Shown piece after piece: positions 1-11,440 of a stretch of DNA of 64,000 nt. A program made the translations under genes and the position numbers. The notes under the pieces were generated by a model that worked only from the letters and a program-made list of their open reading frames with translations, was not told the origin of the DNA and searched no databases. The stretch is from Lethocerus indicus. Lineage: Eukaryota > Arthropoda > Insecta > Hemiptera > Belostomatidae. Position 1 is the stretch's first letter. The number at the start of each line of letters is the position of its first letter. The stretch covers positions 16,391,154-16,455,153 of the forward strand of contig JACDQD010000002.1 in assembly GCA_019843655.1 (NCBI GenBank). The letters run 5' to 3'.

Positions 1-1070
<1,070 letters not shown>

Positions 1071-1690
1071 AGGACGCGCACTAATGGCCGCCATCGGGAT
1101 TAATCTAGAAGTATCACAAATGGAAGTAAGCCCACCCTCATCGGAGCCCGGTTTCGTCTGGTCGCGGGGAGGAATCAGATAGGAGCACGTAAGATTGCGG
1201 GATAGTGGCGACTAATGCGAATGCTAATGATCGGATGACTGTTCGCCGGATGTGGCGGAGAGCCAAAGCGCTCGGAGCTGGGACAAAACGAGTGTCGGGC
1301 GGGCGGATCGCAGGACCGTTATTCCTGTCGAACGGTCCCCCGCGGAGAGGCGGCAAAAATAAACTGGGACACGGCCGGTGCAAAATACCCGGGGGCGGTA
1401 CCGCCTCCCACCGAGGGCGACTTCAATTATTTAGCCCTGTCCGACGGAGATGTCGACCGCAGATAGAATACTAAGGCGCCAGCCCTTTTGTCCCCTCCGG
1501 AAGGAGGATCTCCTCCTACATCAGTGTCCGGCCTCATTACGCCTCCGGGGGAACAATCTCCCCCCTCTCTGTCACGTCGTCACATATCCACTTTCTAAAA
1601 CGATGCATCGGCCGCACGTGTTGTGGACACTGTTCCGCGTAATTCGCCCGTTCCGGGGGCTAATTTATTCGAGGCCAAACGTAGTATGAA
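1071..1690. promoter_or_regulatory. GC-rich island with back-to-back YY1/Pho cores and a K50 homeodomain site
   Basis: ATGGC-C-GCCAT at 1084-1094 is a palindrome of two Pho/YY1-type cores. It is followed by GGGATTAATC at 1096-1105, whose inner GATTAATC is a perfect palindrome carrying the TAATC core on both strands. The rest is CpG-rich with no reading frame I recognise. Regulatory function is inferred from motif content only. Confidence 0.3.
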
Positions 1691-2103
1691 AACTAGAGAA
1701 AATAATCACATGAGTTGGGGCCGTGGGATTAATGGGCTTAATCGTTTCAACTGCACCTGCGAGCTTCCCAACCGACAGGTAGAGTAACAGAGAAATTACT
1801 GAAACGGTAAACAAACAAAATTTTAATTCACAGAGTGTATAACGAATATTCGCATTAATTCTTGTATTATGAATACTACTATTTTATTTAAATTAGATTG
1901 TTCTCGGTGTTGTTTCAAAAAATTAAAAGTACCTAACAACATTTGCGGAACTAAAGGGGGTCACGAAAATTCGTGCCCGACAGTACGCAATACTTCGCAT
2001 TTCAAATGTAATTAAGATTATTAATTCAATAACCCGGAGTATTTCCGAATCGACTGTATTACAGTTCGCATTAATGCCCCTATAAATTTCCGTCAAAACA
2101 TCG
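1691..2103. other. AT-rich spacer with paired TAATC-type sites
   Basis: GGATTA at 1726-1731 and CTTAATC at 1737-1743 lie within 20 bp, the same core as in the island to the left (Otd/Bicoid-type homeodomain word). Otherwise AT-rich with nothing recognised. Confidence 0.3.
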
Positions 2104-2122
2104 CATTCTTTTTTTGTTTCAG

Positions 2123-2350
2123 ATTTCTACTCCGTCCTCATTCATCGACGTAAAATTATATGAAATGCCTAACTTATCGGAATCACGATATCGTCACGAT
2201 ACCGTCCTCGGGGGACCGCCACCCGACTCGAATATTATTCAAAACAACCCGATAAGAAATAACTCGGAACGAATAAAATTTGATAATATTTTATCGGGAG
2301 AAAAAGTCTCCAAAACGCCCATTAATAATTTTACTGCCTTGTATGATTAA
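2123..2350 (+). other. Candidate 3'-terminal coding exon (unrecognised)
   Basis: A T-rich tract ending TTTGTTTCAG (AG at 2121-2122) looks like a 3' splice site. It is followed by 75 open codons to a TAA at 2348-2350. The peptide is hydrophilic with mixed codon use and no repeat, and I do not recognise a family. No AATAAA lies close downstream, and frames of this size occur by chance, so this is only a candidate. Homology to a related genome or a spliced read ending at 2122/2123 would decide. Confidence 0.15.
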
Positions 2351-2815
2351 ATATAAACCTTTAGGGTTGCCGAAACGGTCGAAATAGCTGAATATATTCC
2401 CTTTGTTCTTTAGGGTGGTTCATTAACAATTTTTTGGAAACAAAATGTCTTCAGACCTTTAGAAAACCTCTACAACTTAAAATCAGAGTTTTCATATTAT
2501 GAATTTGTATTGTTTGTTAATGTTCCGAAAATTCCATAGGTAACGATAATTATAAAACGGTAATAACGGATGTAGGGGTAATAATACGCGTTCTAATAAT
2601 ATTTTAAACAGTCTCAGCTAGAGGTTAGAGGGCCCTCTGTCCTCAGAATATTTGTTACGTATCAATGAACGAAATTTTCGGGTCTGATAGAGTATATTTA
2701 TCATAATATAATCATCACTTACACACAAGCTTTCAAAGTTCTGAAAATCACTGTGAAAGGCGAGAATAATCGAGAAAACCGTTGGAAGACCCGCAGCGGT
2801 TTGGTATAACCCCGG
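2351..2815. other. AT-rich spacer with a 12-bp GC palindrome
   Basis: AGAGGGCCCTCT at 2627-2638 is a perfect palindrome in otherwise AT-rich sequence. Nothing else recognised. Confidence 0.3.
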
Positions 2816-3155
2816 TAACTAGTAGGCTGGGCTAGAAAGCCTCCGGGTCTTCCCATAAGTGGACGACGGGTCCAAGATGGCTCGGGCGCAAGCTATTCCA
2901 GTCATGTTTCTTTTCAAACACCTGGTTAAGTATGTTTACTTGTTTGTCGTCCGAGTCTCGGGTGCGAAAATGGAAATTCCGCTGATAAATTAAAACCAGT
3001 TGTAAATTAACCCGGGCTCCACGGCGGTGACCGGGGGAAGGGGTATCCATCAACATCTCCCACTCTCGCAGTCTATCTTATTATGCCTCTCACTCCCTGC
3101 TCTCCATCACACCAAAGCTCTTTCCTCCTCTTTTCTCCCCCCCCCCTCAACCTCT

Positions 3156-3192
<37 letters not shown>

Positions 3193-3300
3193 CTCCCACG
3201 GCCGCCCTTCTGAACAGATAATAAACAGATAGGTGGTCGCATATTTCCGCTCCCACCTGCCCCAATTCGACCGGTTTCCCAGTGACCGAACCCAATCAAA
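2816..3300. promoter_or_regulatory. GC-rich island with YY1/Pho core, CT tract and twin GATA words
   Basis: AAGATGGC, a YY1/Pho-type core, is at 2874-2881. A pyrimidine-rich stretch from 3060 includes C10 (3137-3146) and (CT)14 (3161-3189). AACAGATA occurs twice, at 3213-3220 and 3224-3231, 11 bp apart and so on the same face of the helix. Regulatory role inferred. Confidence 0.3.
3161..3189 (+). repeat. (CT)14 microsatellite
   Basis: 29 bp of uninterrupted CT, preceded by CCTCTCTCTT and a C10 run 15 bp upstream. Confidence 0.95.
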
Positions 3301-3890
3301 CGGAATATCTCCACACAGAAATTCGACTAATGCTTTCTACTGGTTGAGAAAGAAAGACTGGCTCCAAGTCTTTTCAAAACTGGAATTCATTTTCCAATTT
3401 CAATAAAAATTACTTGTTGCCTCTGTATATTATAAACAAATGCGTGTAATTAGTTGAAGTAACGGATTCTCCTACGTGGTTCTCATTGCAGTTTTATCAT
3501 TTGGGCTAGGTTTGTACGCCGTCTGAATAACGTCATTCAAGTAAATTATAGGACGATCTCCGCGCTCCAGGCTCGGAGCATGTGGGTCAATGGGAACATT
3601 ACTTTGGGTCACAAATGTCAATGAAACGTATAAAGTAGAACACGGTTTTATAAATTAAACGCACACAGTTCAAATAACTCACGGATGCTAGAAAATTGTA
3701 TTATACTCGCCTTACTTACAAATAAAGTTTAAACCATCGCGTGGAATTTTCGCAAATTAACCTTATCCGCAACGTTAACCTTTATCGGACTCCCGAAGAT
3801 CATTCACCGGTATTAAAGGCGTGTTCGAAATAGTGATGAATTGGTTAAATGAATATTTATGCCGGGGGGATGAAGTTTTACGCTTAAGTA
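3301..3890. other. AT-rich spacer
   Basis: No motif cluster, repeat or plausible reading frame seen. Confidence 0.4.
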
Positions 3891-4110
3891 AGGTGCTGAC
3901 TGGGCCCTCCTCCATACAGTAATATAACCCGAAGACGGCTAAGGGGGTAGGGGCCCCCTAAGATGGCCGAAACAATTAATTTGCTCAGACTGCCTCCCTC
4001 TTACTCCCTTCCTAAGCTAAGAAGATAAGCTTGGGCTCCTGCATTCAGGAGATAACTAGTTTTAGCACACCACCGATCCCCGTCTTCGGTACAAGTGAAT
4101 GCTCTCAGTT
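3891..4110. promoter_or_regulatory. GC-rich island: GGGGCCCCC palindrome, YY1/Pho core, GATA words
   Basis: TAGGGG-CCCCCTA at 3948-3960 is near-palindromic and runs straight into AAGATGGCC (3960-3968). AGATAAG is at 4023-4029 and a further GAGATAAC lies near 4050. Function inferred. Confidence 0.3.
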
Positions 4111-4585
4111 ATTCAATATTATATCGAGGAGCTTTCGACCTGATACGACAGACTGGAATAACGTTTAGAGTACAATCATCCGGTGATGTAAGTGCTTGAC
4201 AACTTCACACGTGGTCATAATTTGCGACGCTTAGTGACTAGTTAAACATCACCAAAAATACTGCAATTGTAGGCAACATAGTTCTGACAAGTATTGTCGC
4301 AATACAGAGTATATCTAATATAAACATTTAAATTAGACAAATATTATTTCGCGATCAAAATATAGATCCATCTATTCAATAAGCCATATTCATAGCAAGT
4401 CCTTCATACCAGCGATATTCGAATATAAAGCGCGCCGATGGCTAAATTCTATTAAAGATTTCAATTCTTAGTAGAAATCAAGAATTTACGATTGTCGGAT
4501 AAACTGGGGATGCGAAGTGGTCGGATACGCGCATACAATATTTCCGGAAAATTCTATTTTCAGAAAATAATATAAAGAAAATTCT
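4111..4585. other. AT-rich spacer
   Basis: Low-complexity AT-rich sequence; nothing recognised. An overlapping minus-strand open frame (4486-4815) looks like chance. Confidence 0.4.
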
Positions 4586-4950
4586 CGGGGTCGGAGCCCG
4601 CAGTTATCGGCCGTCGGGCAGGTCGGCGCGCCGTCTAATACTTGTTTATGTTTAAGAGGCAGTCGGCAAAAGCTCCCCGAGAGGACACCGGGGTTCAATT
4701 TCGAAGAGGCGACATCACAGCCAACGGTCAAATTTATAAGGCAGTCCAGGCGGGGATGAGAGGGAAGTTGACAATACACATAGAGGGGCACGCGCGAGAT
4801 GGGGGAGGGGCCCACCCTCTCACTCTCTCAAATTTATAAGTCCCACCGATAGGGGGCAGGAGGCCGCTTATCCCCGCTAATAAATAGCGGGCCGCCCTGG
4901 AAGTAGCGATAGGTCCTGATGTATATGAATAACACTTATCTTACTGTAGG
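4586..4950. promoter_or_regulatory. GC-rich island with CTCF-like word and a perfect hairpin
   Basis: CCGATAGGGGGCAGG at 4846-4860 agrees with about 12 of 15 positions of the vertebrate CTCF core. A perfect 7-bp stem follows at 4873-4891. CTCF binding in this organism is inference. Confidence 0.3.
4873..4891. other. Perfect 7-bp hairpin CCCGCTA/TAGCGGG, 5-nt loop
   Basis: The arms at 4873-4879 and 4885-4891 are exact reverse complements around the loop ATAAA. The inverted repeat is plain from the sequence; its role is unknown. Confidence 0.85.
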
Positions 4951-4954
4951 GGCT

Positions 4955-5092
<138 letters not shown>

Positions 5093-5420
5093 GTTGACCT
5101 GATAGGGGACGTAGGAGGCTGGCGGCGAGAGATAAAGACGGGGTAGAAGTGGGGGTGGGTAGAGCGTGGGGCCCGCCGATAAGGAGTGCCCCGTCCCCCG
5201 CCCCACCACTCCTCTAGACGTCGACTGCTCACACAACACAGAGAGAGGGCTCTAAGATATCGGGGAGCCTCTAAGGAGAAGGACCCCACCCCCAACCCCC
5301 AACCTCCAACCCCCACACTACCACCCACCTAATACTAACACAGACCCGCACCCGAAATTAAATCAAGATCCTGCGATGCCGAGATACGGAGAGACCTTCC
5401 CTTACGACCGGGGAGGCAGG
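5093..5420. promoter_or_regulatory. GC-rich island with CCGATAAG and a minus-strand G-quadruplex motif
   Basis: CGATAAG is at 5177-5183. At 5284-5314 the plus strand has C4, C5, C5 and C5 runs, so the minus strand carries four G-runs with loops of 1, 2 and 9 nt. Sequence-level potential only. Confidence 0.35.
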
Positions 5421-6355
5421 GGAACCACTCACATTCTAATTGTCCCCATAACTACACATTCGACTATCGTCACTAGCCGGGGTTCCTGGCTCTCGATTTA
5501 TTCTCTGGCTACGACACCACTAAGTACGAGATCTGATGAGAATGTTATGCACTGATAAAGAGAAAATTAAATTTGTAAACCGAATTTATACATCGACGTT
5601 TTTTAATATTTCGAAGACAGCTCTAAACGTGTTGTAAATGTGCTCTGGCGTAGAACGCTTTATGAAATCTTGATCTTCGTGCCTGGGCCGTATCATGAAT
5701 CAATCCCGGGGTCAATAATTCGACGCCATAATTCGACTATTACTAGTTATCCCGGGAGGAGGTTAATCTGAAAGTTTTACGCCTATTAGTAGGGACAGGA
5801 GTAGGGTAGAATTATCACCTATCTGTTTATCGCACCGACCGGATTCTAACACCGATCCGGTGGTGGAGCAGTATCTTTTTAATAGAAAACCCAGTCCGAG
5901 CACCGTTCCTAACTGTTACTAATTGGAGGCTATCTCTGTTAGATCTAATTATCGTCTTGAGTTTCACACGTCTTGAAACGGCTTCCTGTACCTTGCTCCG
6001 GGTTCGGGTCGAGCGATGTGTCTAGATAGCCCAGTTATAAATAACGAAAATCTTGCAACAGCCATGAAGAAACAAACTTGCGTCGGAAGTGTCAATTACC
6101 CTTACTGCGACCCTAACACCGGATTGAATTAAAATGTGCTTAGAATATAAGGTTCAGTTTAAATTGTGTTTCATACTTTCGCCTTTCTGATTTTTCATTT
6201 AATGAATTCAATATGTATGTTCATGAGACGTCTCTGTTTATTTTTCAAACAGGGCACTAATAAATTTAATCTCGGACTCATTGGTGATTTTCGCCAATTA
6301 GGCAGTCGAAAGAAGAAATGACCATTGTGAAATTGATCCTCATTTGGTTTTTTTT
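5421..6355. other. Mixed/AT-rich spacer
   Basis: Contains a 7-bp inverted repeat ACCGGAT (5838-5844) / ATCCGGT (5855-5861) with a 10-nt spacer. Otherwise nothing recognised. Confidence 0.35.
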
Positions 6356-6525
6356 GAGTCGGTTAGACGTAGCGCCGGTGATGGGAGCGTTGGGGACCCG
6401 GCCTAGTGGAGGCCGGTGGACGGAAGCCGAGAGCAGTTCAGAGGCTGGCGTAACGATGAGGGGGGAAAAAACATCAACCCGAGAAAATTCTCGTCGGCCC
6501 CTCCTCATTAAGATTAGCCGCTAGA
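6356..6525. other. Small GC-rich island
   Basis: CpG-rich, with overlapping short frames on both strands and no motif cluster. No function assigned. Confidence 0.3.
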
Positions 6526-7435
6526 TTAGACAAGTAATGGGACAAGTAATGAGTTGCCAAGCTGTTAATTTCTCGGCATTATCGGCTGTTAAATAAAACA
6601 ATTATCTGACCAATTTTGTTTTTAGGGCGAGTACCAGTCTATGTGCGGGAAAGGAAATCGAACCATGTTTTTCTGAACGTCGGCACCAAAAGATCGTAAT
6701 TAACAGAACAGATCCTATTATATGGTTTAAAAATAATAGATTTTGTTTGTAAAAATATTATCCGAATACGTATATTCAGTATTTTTATCCGAGAAGGCAA
6801 TAGTGAGGACTATTATAATTCACGCGTCATTCAAACGAGAAGGACCAGTATACATGTCTATCATGCAACTGGTAATATGTCACCGTCCATTGATATTATA
6901 CATCAGCAATATTCTGAACTGACCATTCTCATTCATGCAAGTCAAATATATAGTTTTCTAAGACGATACCTGAAATGAATTTCCGAAATACCGCCGTGAA
7001 ATTTAAGCGGGATATCGTCTGAATAGAAGAAAAGGGAAAAATTAGCAATAAAACGTTAGCAATAAAATCTGCGTCGGAATTTACGTCCGCGGAACGCAAA
7101 TGTATTTTATCGCTTTGCCGTAGATTTTATGACCGCTGTGTGTTGTATCAAAATACATAGTGCTGAAAAATGTTCAGCCCGGTCTATCGATCGGAATGCA
7201 AATAATTTGAATATATTAAGGCGGCGGCTGAATTATTTCTGAAGTCCCCGAGAGACGTATTTACGCCGAAATGTACAGCATTAATGAAAATTCAGTTTCT
7301 TTTCTTTTCTTTTTTTTTTAAATAAATACTGTCGGAATAATTGTATTCGGGCGAAGAAAGAATATTGAGTCGAACCCGAAACACCGGGGAATTAAGAGTT
7401 GGGAAAACTCGGAGATGGGTGAAATTTGAATTGTT
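6526..7435. other. AT-rich spacer
   Basis: Includes a T-rich run near 7295-7320. Nothing recognised. Confidence 0.4.
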
Positions 7436-7700
7436 TTCCGGCCCTTCTATATAGACCGGTGTCGGCCGCGTATTTGTTCAAGATAGGGACTTCGTGCAAA
7501 AACCGGGTGAACGGCCGACGGGCCGCCCTATAATCGGTGCGACACTTCTCATAATATTTATTGTGGGCCGCCGTATCCGTCTCCGCGTCCGCGGTAACGG
7601 ATTAGGGCTGTCCGCCCTATCTCGTCGACCGTTAAGTTTTGCCCACCGCAAACAAACCCCGACATCCCAACAACGAAAATTTTATTCCGAATCGATGTAA
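7436..7700. other. GC/CpG-rich island
   Basis: High CpG density with GGCCG and CGGCCGACGGGCCG words and no clear motif cluster. A frame begins after TTTTTTCAG at 7740-7741 and is open to 8050, but it looks non-coding. Confidence 0.3.
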
Positions 7701-9430
7701 AGATGATCGCACGGCCGTGTATCGGAGTCCGGTTTTTTCAGGTGGCCGAAAACACCTGTCCCGAAAGTACACAGATTACAAAAAAAGGAAATAAAACTCC
7801 TGCGCTCGTGATACGCGGAGCGAGTTCTAATCCTATTTTTATTGAAACGTGTACGATTTCCATTTTTGTTTTCTGTTGGCGTCTCTCGATGATTTTACAT
7901 TACACACAAGATATTTCTTCGAGTAGAGGAAATCGTTTTTCAACATACACGATGAAGAAAACAATTAACCCCGTTGACACGTTTCTTGAATTTGTCGCGT
8001 ACAATTTTTTCGTTATCTGGAAAAAGTTATTTTATATAACGTTATTTTGAAAAGTAGAATACCTGATATTGCAAACGCCGATCTTAGGAACGACACCGCA
8101 CAAATTTCGCGACGCGAGTTCTGCTTAATATTCGGCCGATAACGGCAGGCTGGAAATATTCTAATAATCATCAACGCGTCTCACAACCGGTCGTCACAGT
8201 AAAAACGAGAACAAAGATGAAAAAGTCACTCGAGTTTTAATTGGAGCGAAAGTAGCAAACGATTTTAATTGAGCGGTCGACACTGGAGCAGGAGATAACG
8301 CCGCCAACCGAGTTCGCACCTTGTTCCCGAGAGAATCCAGCGTAACGCGCCTCCTACCTCCGAGATGGGCCAAACTTTCAGAAAGTTTCAAAACATTTGC
8401 GATGCGATTTAAAGATTTCGGATAATCCCCCGCCCCAGTCAGATCTTAGTTTTGCTGAAAGGGAAAAGGAGGAAAAGTCTTTTGTCGAGCAACTTAGCCA
8501 TGCTCATCGGTTGAATGAGTGATAACACTACATTCTGTACCATTATCAATAGTGTAGTCTAAAATGAGGCGACACTAGTGTTATTTAACTCAGCCTTTAA
8601 CCCGAAATATCTAACACCCAGGGAGGTGGAAATTTTTATAATTGCAAATTTTAAAATGGCGAACATCTATGCCGAAACCGGCCTAATTTGAGAGACCTAT
8701 TCTTTATTTATTTGGGTGGCCGTGTATTAAACCATGTGTTACCAGTCGTCTGACCTTTATTGAATACTTCCAAATTTCGGCCGTCAAACTCACATGAATG
8801 TCGAAGGCCATGGAATCCGGTCCAAGGAATTTAGGACGCTCGAGAATCAGCGGCGTGCGAAAGTCACAGTCACTCGTTGCGGCGTTCCGATCGTTGCGTC
8901 AATAATTGTGTCACAATGAGATTCTGTCGAGAAAAAAGGCATGATAGGTCATATTTGGCACGAAAGTGATACGGACGCGTCCCTCCGATTTTCAAACAGG
9001 TTTCAACCGAAATACGATATTCCCCAATTCAATTTCCCTAATTTCAATTTTCGAAATGTCAGCAATTACATAATTATATAAACGGCTTTTGAATACGCCT
9101 AGTAAATCGTTTATCGTTCTCGTCAGCGCGACCGTTCAAAAACTTAAAAGTGTCAATTTTTGTATTAAAAACTGATCACCACACATTATATTCATCAGGA
9201 AATTAGTCCCTGTAGTTTTTGTTATATTTTTCCAAAGTTAAAAATTGATCGCATTTTTTTATATTCTAGCTATCGCCAAGTCTGTTTGTAAACAATGAGC
9301 TACAGATTAATCGAAGAAGGTGAAATTTTCATGACTCTCTCAAATTCTGTATAGAACAGGATCGTACTTAGAATACGATTTCAGTAAAACATTATGGTGT
9401 ACATCAACTAAATATATCTTGTTAGCGTCC
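7701..9430. other. AT-rich to mixed spacer
   Basis: AAAATGGCG (8653-8661) is a good YY1/Pho-type core. An inverted repeat, ATAACACTA (8522-8530) / TAGTGTTAT (8576-8584), encloses 45 nt. No gene recognised. Confidence 0.35.
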
Positions 9431-9432
9431 GC

Positions 9433-9457
9433 GGTCACCTCAGGTCCTCAGGTCACC
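9433..9457. promoter_or_regulatory. Cluster of AGGTCA-type nuclear-receptor half-sites (DR2)
   Basis: GGTCACC occurs at 9433-9439 and 9451-9457, exactly 18 bp apart. Between and over them lie AGGTCC and AGGTCA with 2-nt spacing (9442-9455), a direct-repeat-2 arrangement of the nuclear-receptor half-site. Binding is inferred from the consensus. Confidence 0.4.
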
Positions 9458-9463
9458 CAGGTT

Positions 9464-10180
9464 AAATTAAAAACTCGGATTCTGTTTTCCTACTTGGCAG
9501 AACTAATTGTTACAATCCCGCGAGCGGGATAGATCTTGATGTCTGGGGAATGTCTGGGGTGACGATGGGAATCGCGTGCGACACACGGCGAAAGAGTGAA
9601 GAGGAGTGGAGCTCAAAAAATACAGGAAAGAAAGAGGCTTCCTGCTTTCCAGTTTCTCATAATGGCGTTTGCCACATTTCCTACTCCTATTCTACGGCCA
9701 GAAAGAAACACCTTTATGGTATTGCTTAATGACAACAATCCTTTCCGTATTCTATACTACTCGGAAGGACAGCCGACAGCATACATATACATATAACCAA
9801 TCGCTGCTGTCCTACCGGTGCATATCTCATACAGGTAGACATTGCGAGTAGTTAGTTTACTAAAAATGGAGAACAAAAAGTTGAAATTGATGAAATCACA
9901 ACTTTTCTCAGGAATTCACAGGGGAACATTTTTTCTTCGGGATATATTTCCTCTATCCAAAAAACATATCATAATCCTTTGTAATCCTTAATGTCCTTAA
10001 TGTAAAAATATGATGAACGCGGGAATTGTAATAAATAATTATGGAGTTCTTATTTGTGCCGTTAGGGAGTGATAATATTTTTCTAAAACTTGAACTATAT
10101 CACAAATTTGTGGAAATTTAAGTAACAGATTGTGAACCAAAAAAAGACAACAAAACATTCGATATTGTCTGAGCCGCACC
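9464..10180. other. AT-rich spacer
   Basis: Nothing recognised. A 66-codon frame at 9596-9796 shows no coding signature. Confidence 0.35.
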
Positions 10181-10500
10181 TCAACAAACTATTTCCCTCC
10201 GGTTTTTCACCGCCTCCTTTGTCGCCGCTCGAAATTTAGGAGCGTTGTTTTCTCTTTAAGGTTAACCGACATCTACCCAACAGCAGTTTGGGGGGGGGGG
10301 CGGATTTATGCCGCAGTTGGCAGAACTTCAATTACCCCGTGTCCCCCCCCCCCCTTTAAGCGAAACAACCCTATCATCTGGAAAATAGCATGCGGGCCGT
10401 ATCTTCGGGAAAGATAATTGTTATCTGCAGGGCTCATCAATATAGCGGACCCAGATAAAGTTCTCGCACACCGCCACGCTACCGGCAATCGAGCGACCCT
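10181..10500. promoter_or_regulatory. GC-rich island with opposed G11/C12 tracts and a GATA palindrome
   Basis: G11 at 10290-10300 and C12 at 10343-10354 are separated by 42 nt and could pair. AGATAATTGTTATCT at 10412-10426 is two GATA words as an exact inverted repeat with a 3-nt spacer. GATA-factor binding is inference. Confidence 0.35.
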
Positions 10501-11025
10501 ATTTATACGGACCAGACCGCTCTAATGTTCCGACTTATTTTCAGGTATTATTGTCCAAGATTTATACCTTGAGTTTACAGTATCTGCATGTTTACTGTTA
10601 TTTAAAAAAGGTAAACTTTGTCGCATAAACGTGTGCTTTTATAGTTGTCGTATATGAGAAGGATACCAATAAATAAAAATTGATTTTTTTCTTGAGAGAG
10701 ACCATAATATGAAAATGTTGATAGATCTATAGAGTTTTATTATCTAATATTTCAGTATATTATGAAAGGTACATTAACTAGTTTGAGCAAAAACATTATG
10801 CTTACAGCAACCTATATCTCGGACGCGAGAACGTATTTGGAATATATGTTTATGAAGTGAAACATTCATTCGTGTATTAGAGGGTTATTCGAACGCTTCT
10901 GGGCAGAAAGGTCAGAATAAATTGGGAAATTAAAATCGACGTTGCTAGACGAAAGGAGTAGAATGGTTGCATAAGGTGAGGACTGAGGTATCATGAGGGG
11001 CTGAGCTACACAACAATCGACAGGT
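10501..11025. other. AT-rich spacer
   Basis: Nothing recognised. Confidence 0.4.
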
Positions 11026-11440
11026 GTCGTACAAGGCTATCCACAAATACTGGCGGAGGGGGTTGACACGCAGGCGCCGGTGTCGATGTATATCGGCGTG
11101 GGGGCGACGGTGGGGGCGGTGGGGGCGCAATGCGGGGCGGGCAGGACCCGACGGTAGGTGGGAGGGTCATTTAAATTCGGGCGGCGTGCTAATCTCGCAC
11201 CCCAGGTACGGAAATGGCCGGGGGCCGGGGCGTCCAAGAAGAAGTGAATTGAGAGGAGCTCGTATTCTTGTATCTTATCGGAGGCCGCCTCCACCCACCC
11301 CCGCAGACGTGATTTGAATGTTGGCGCCAAAACTCGACCCCGGCCGACCCACCCTCGCCCCAGACAACGATCTCACAAATAGACGCCTTCCCCGACGACC
11401 TTCTTCATCCCAGATCTGCCGCCCCCTAGCTACAATAGAT
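11026..11440. promoter_or_regulatory. GC-rich island with plus-strand G-quadruplex and CTTATCG
   Basis: Four G-runs of 4-5 lie between 11100 and 11137 with loops of 7, 4 and 8 nt, followed by another G3. CTTATCG is at 11274-11280 and GCCCCCTA, the reverse of TAGGGGGC, at 11421-11428. Overlapping frames on both strands are Arg/Pro-rich composition artefacts. Confidence 0.35.
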
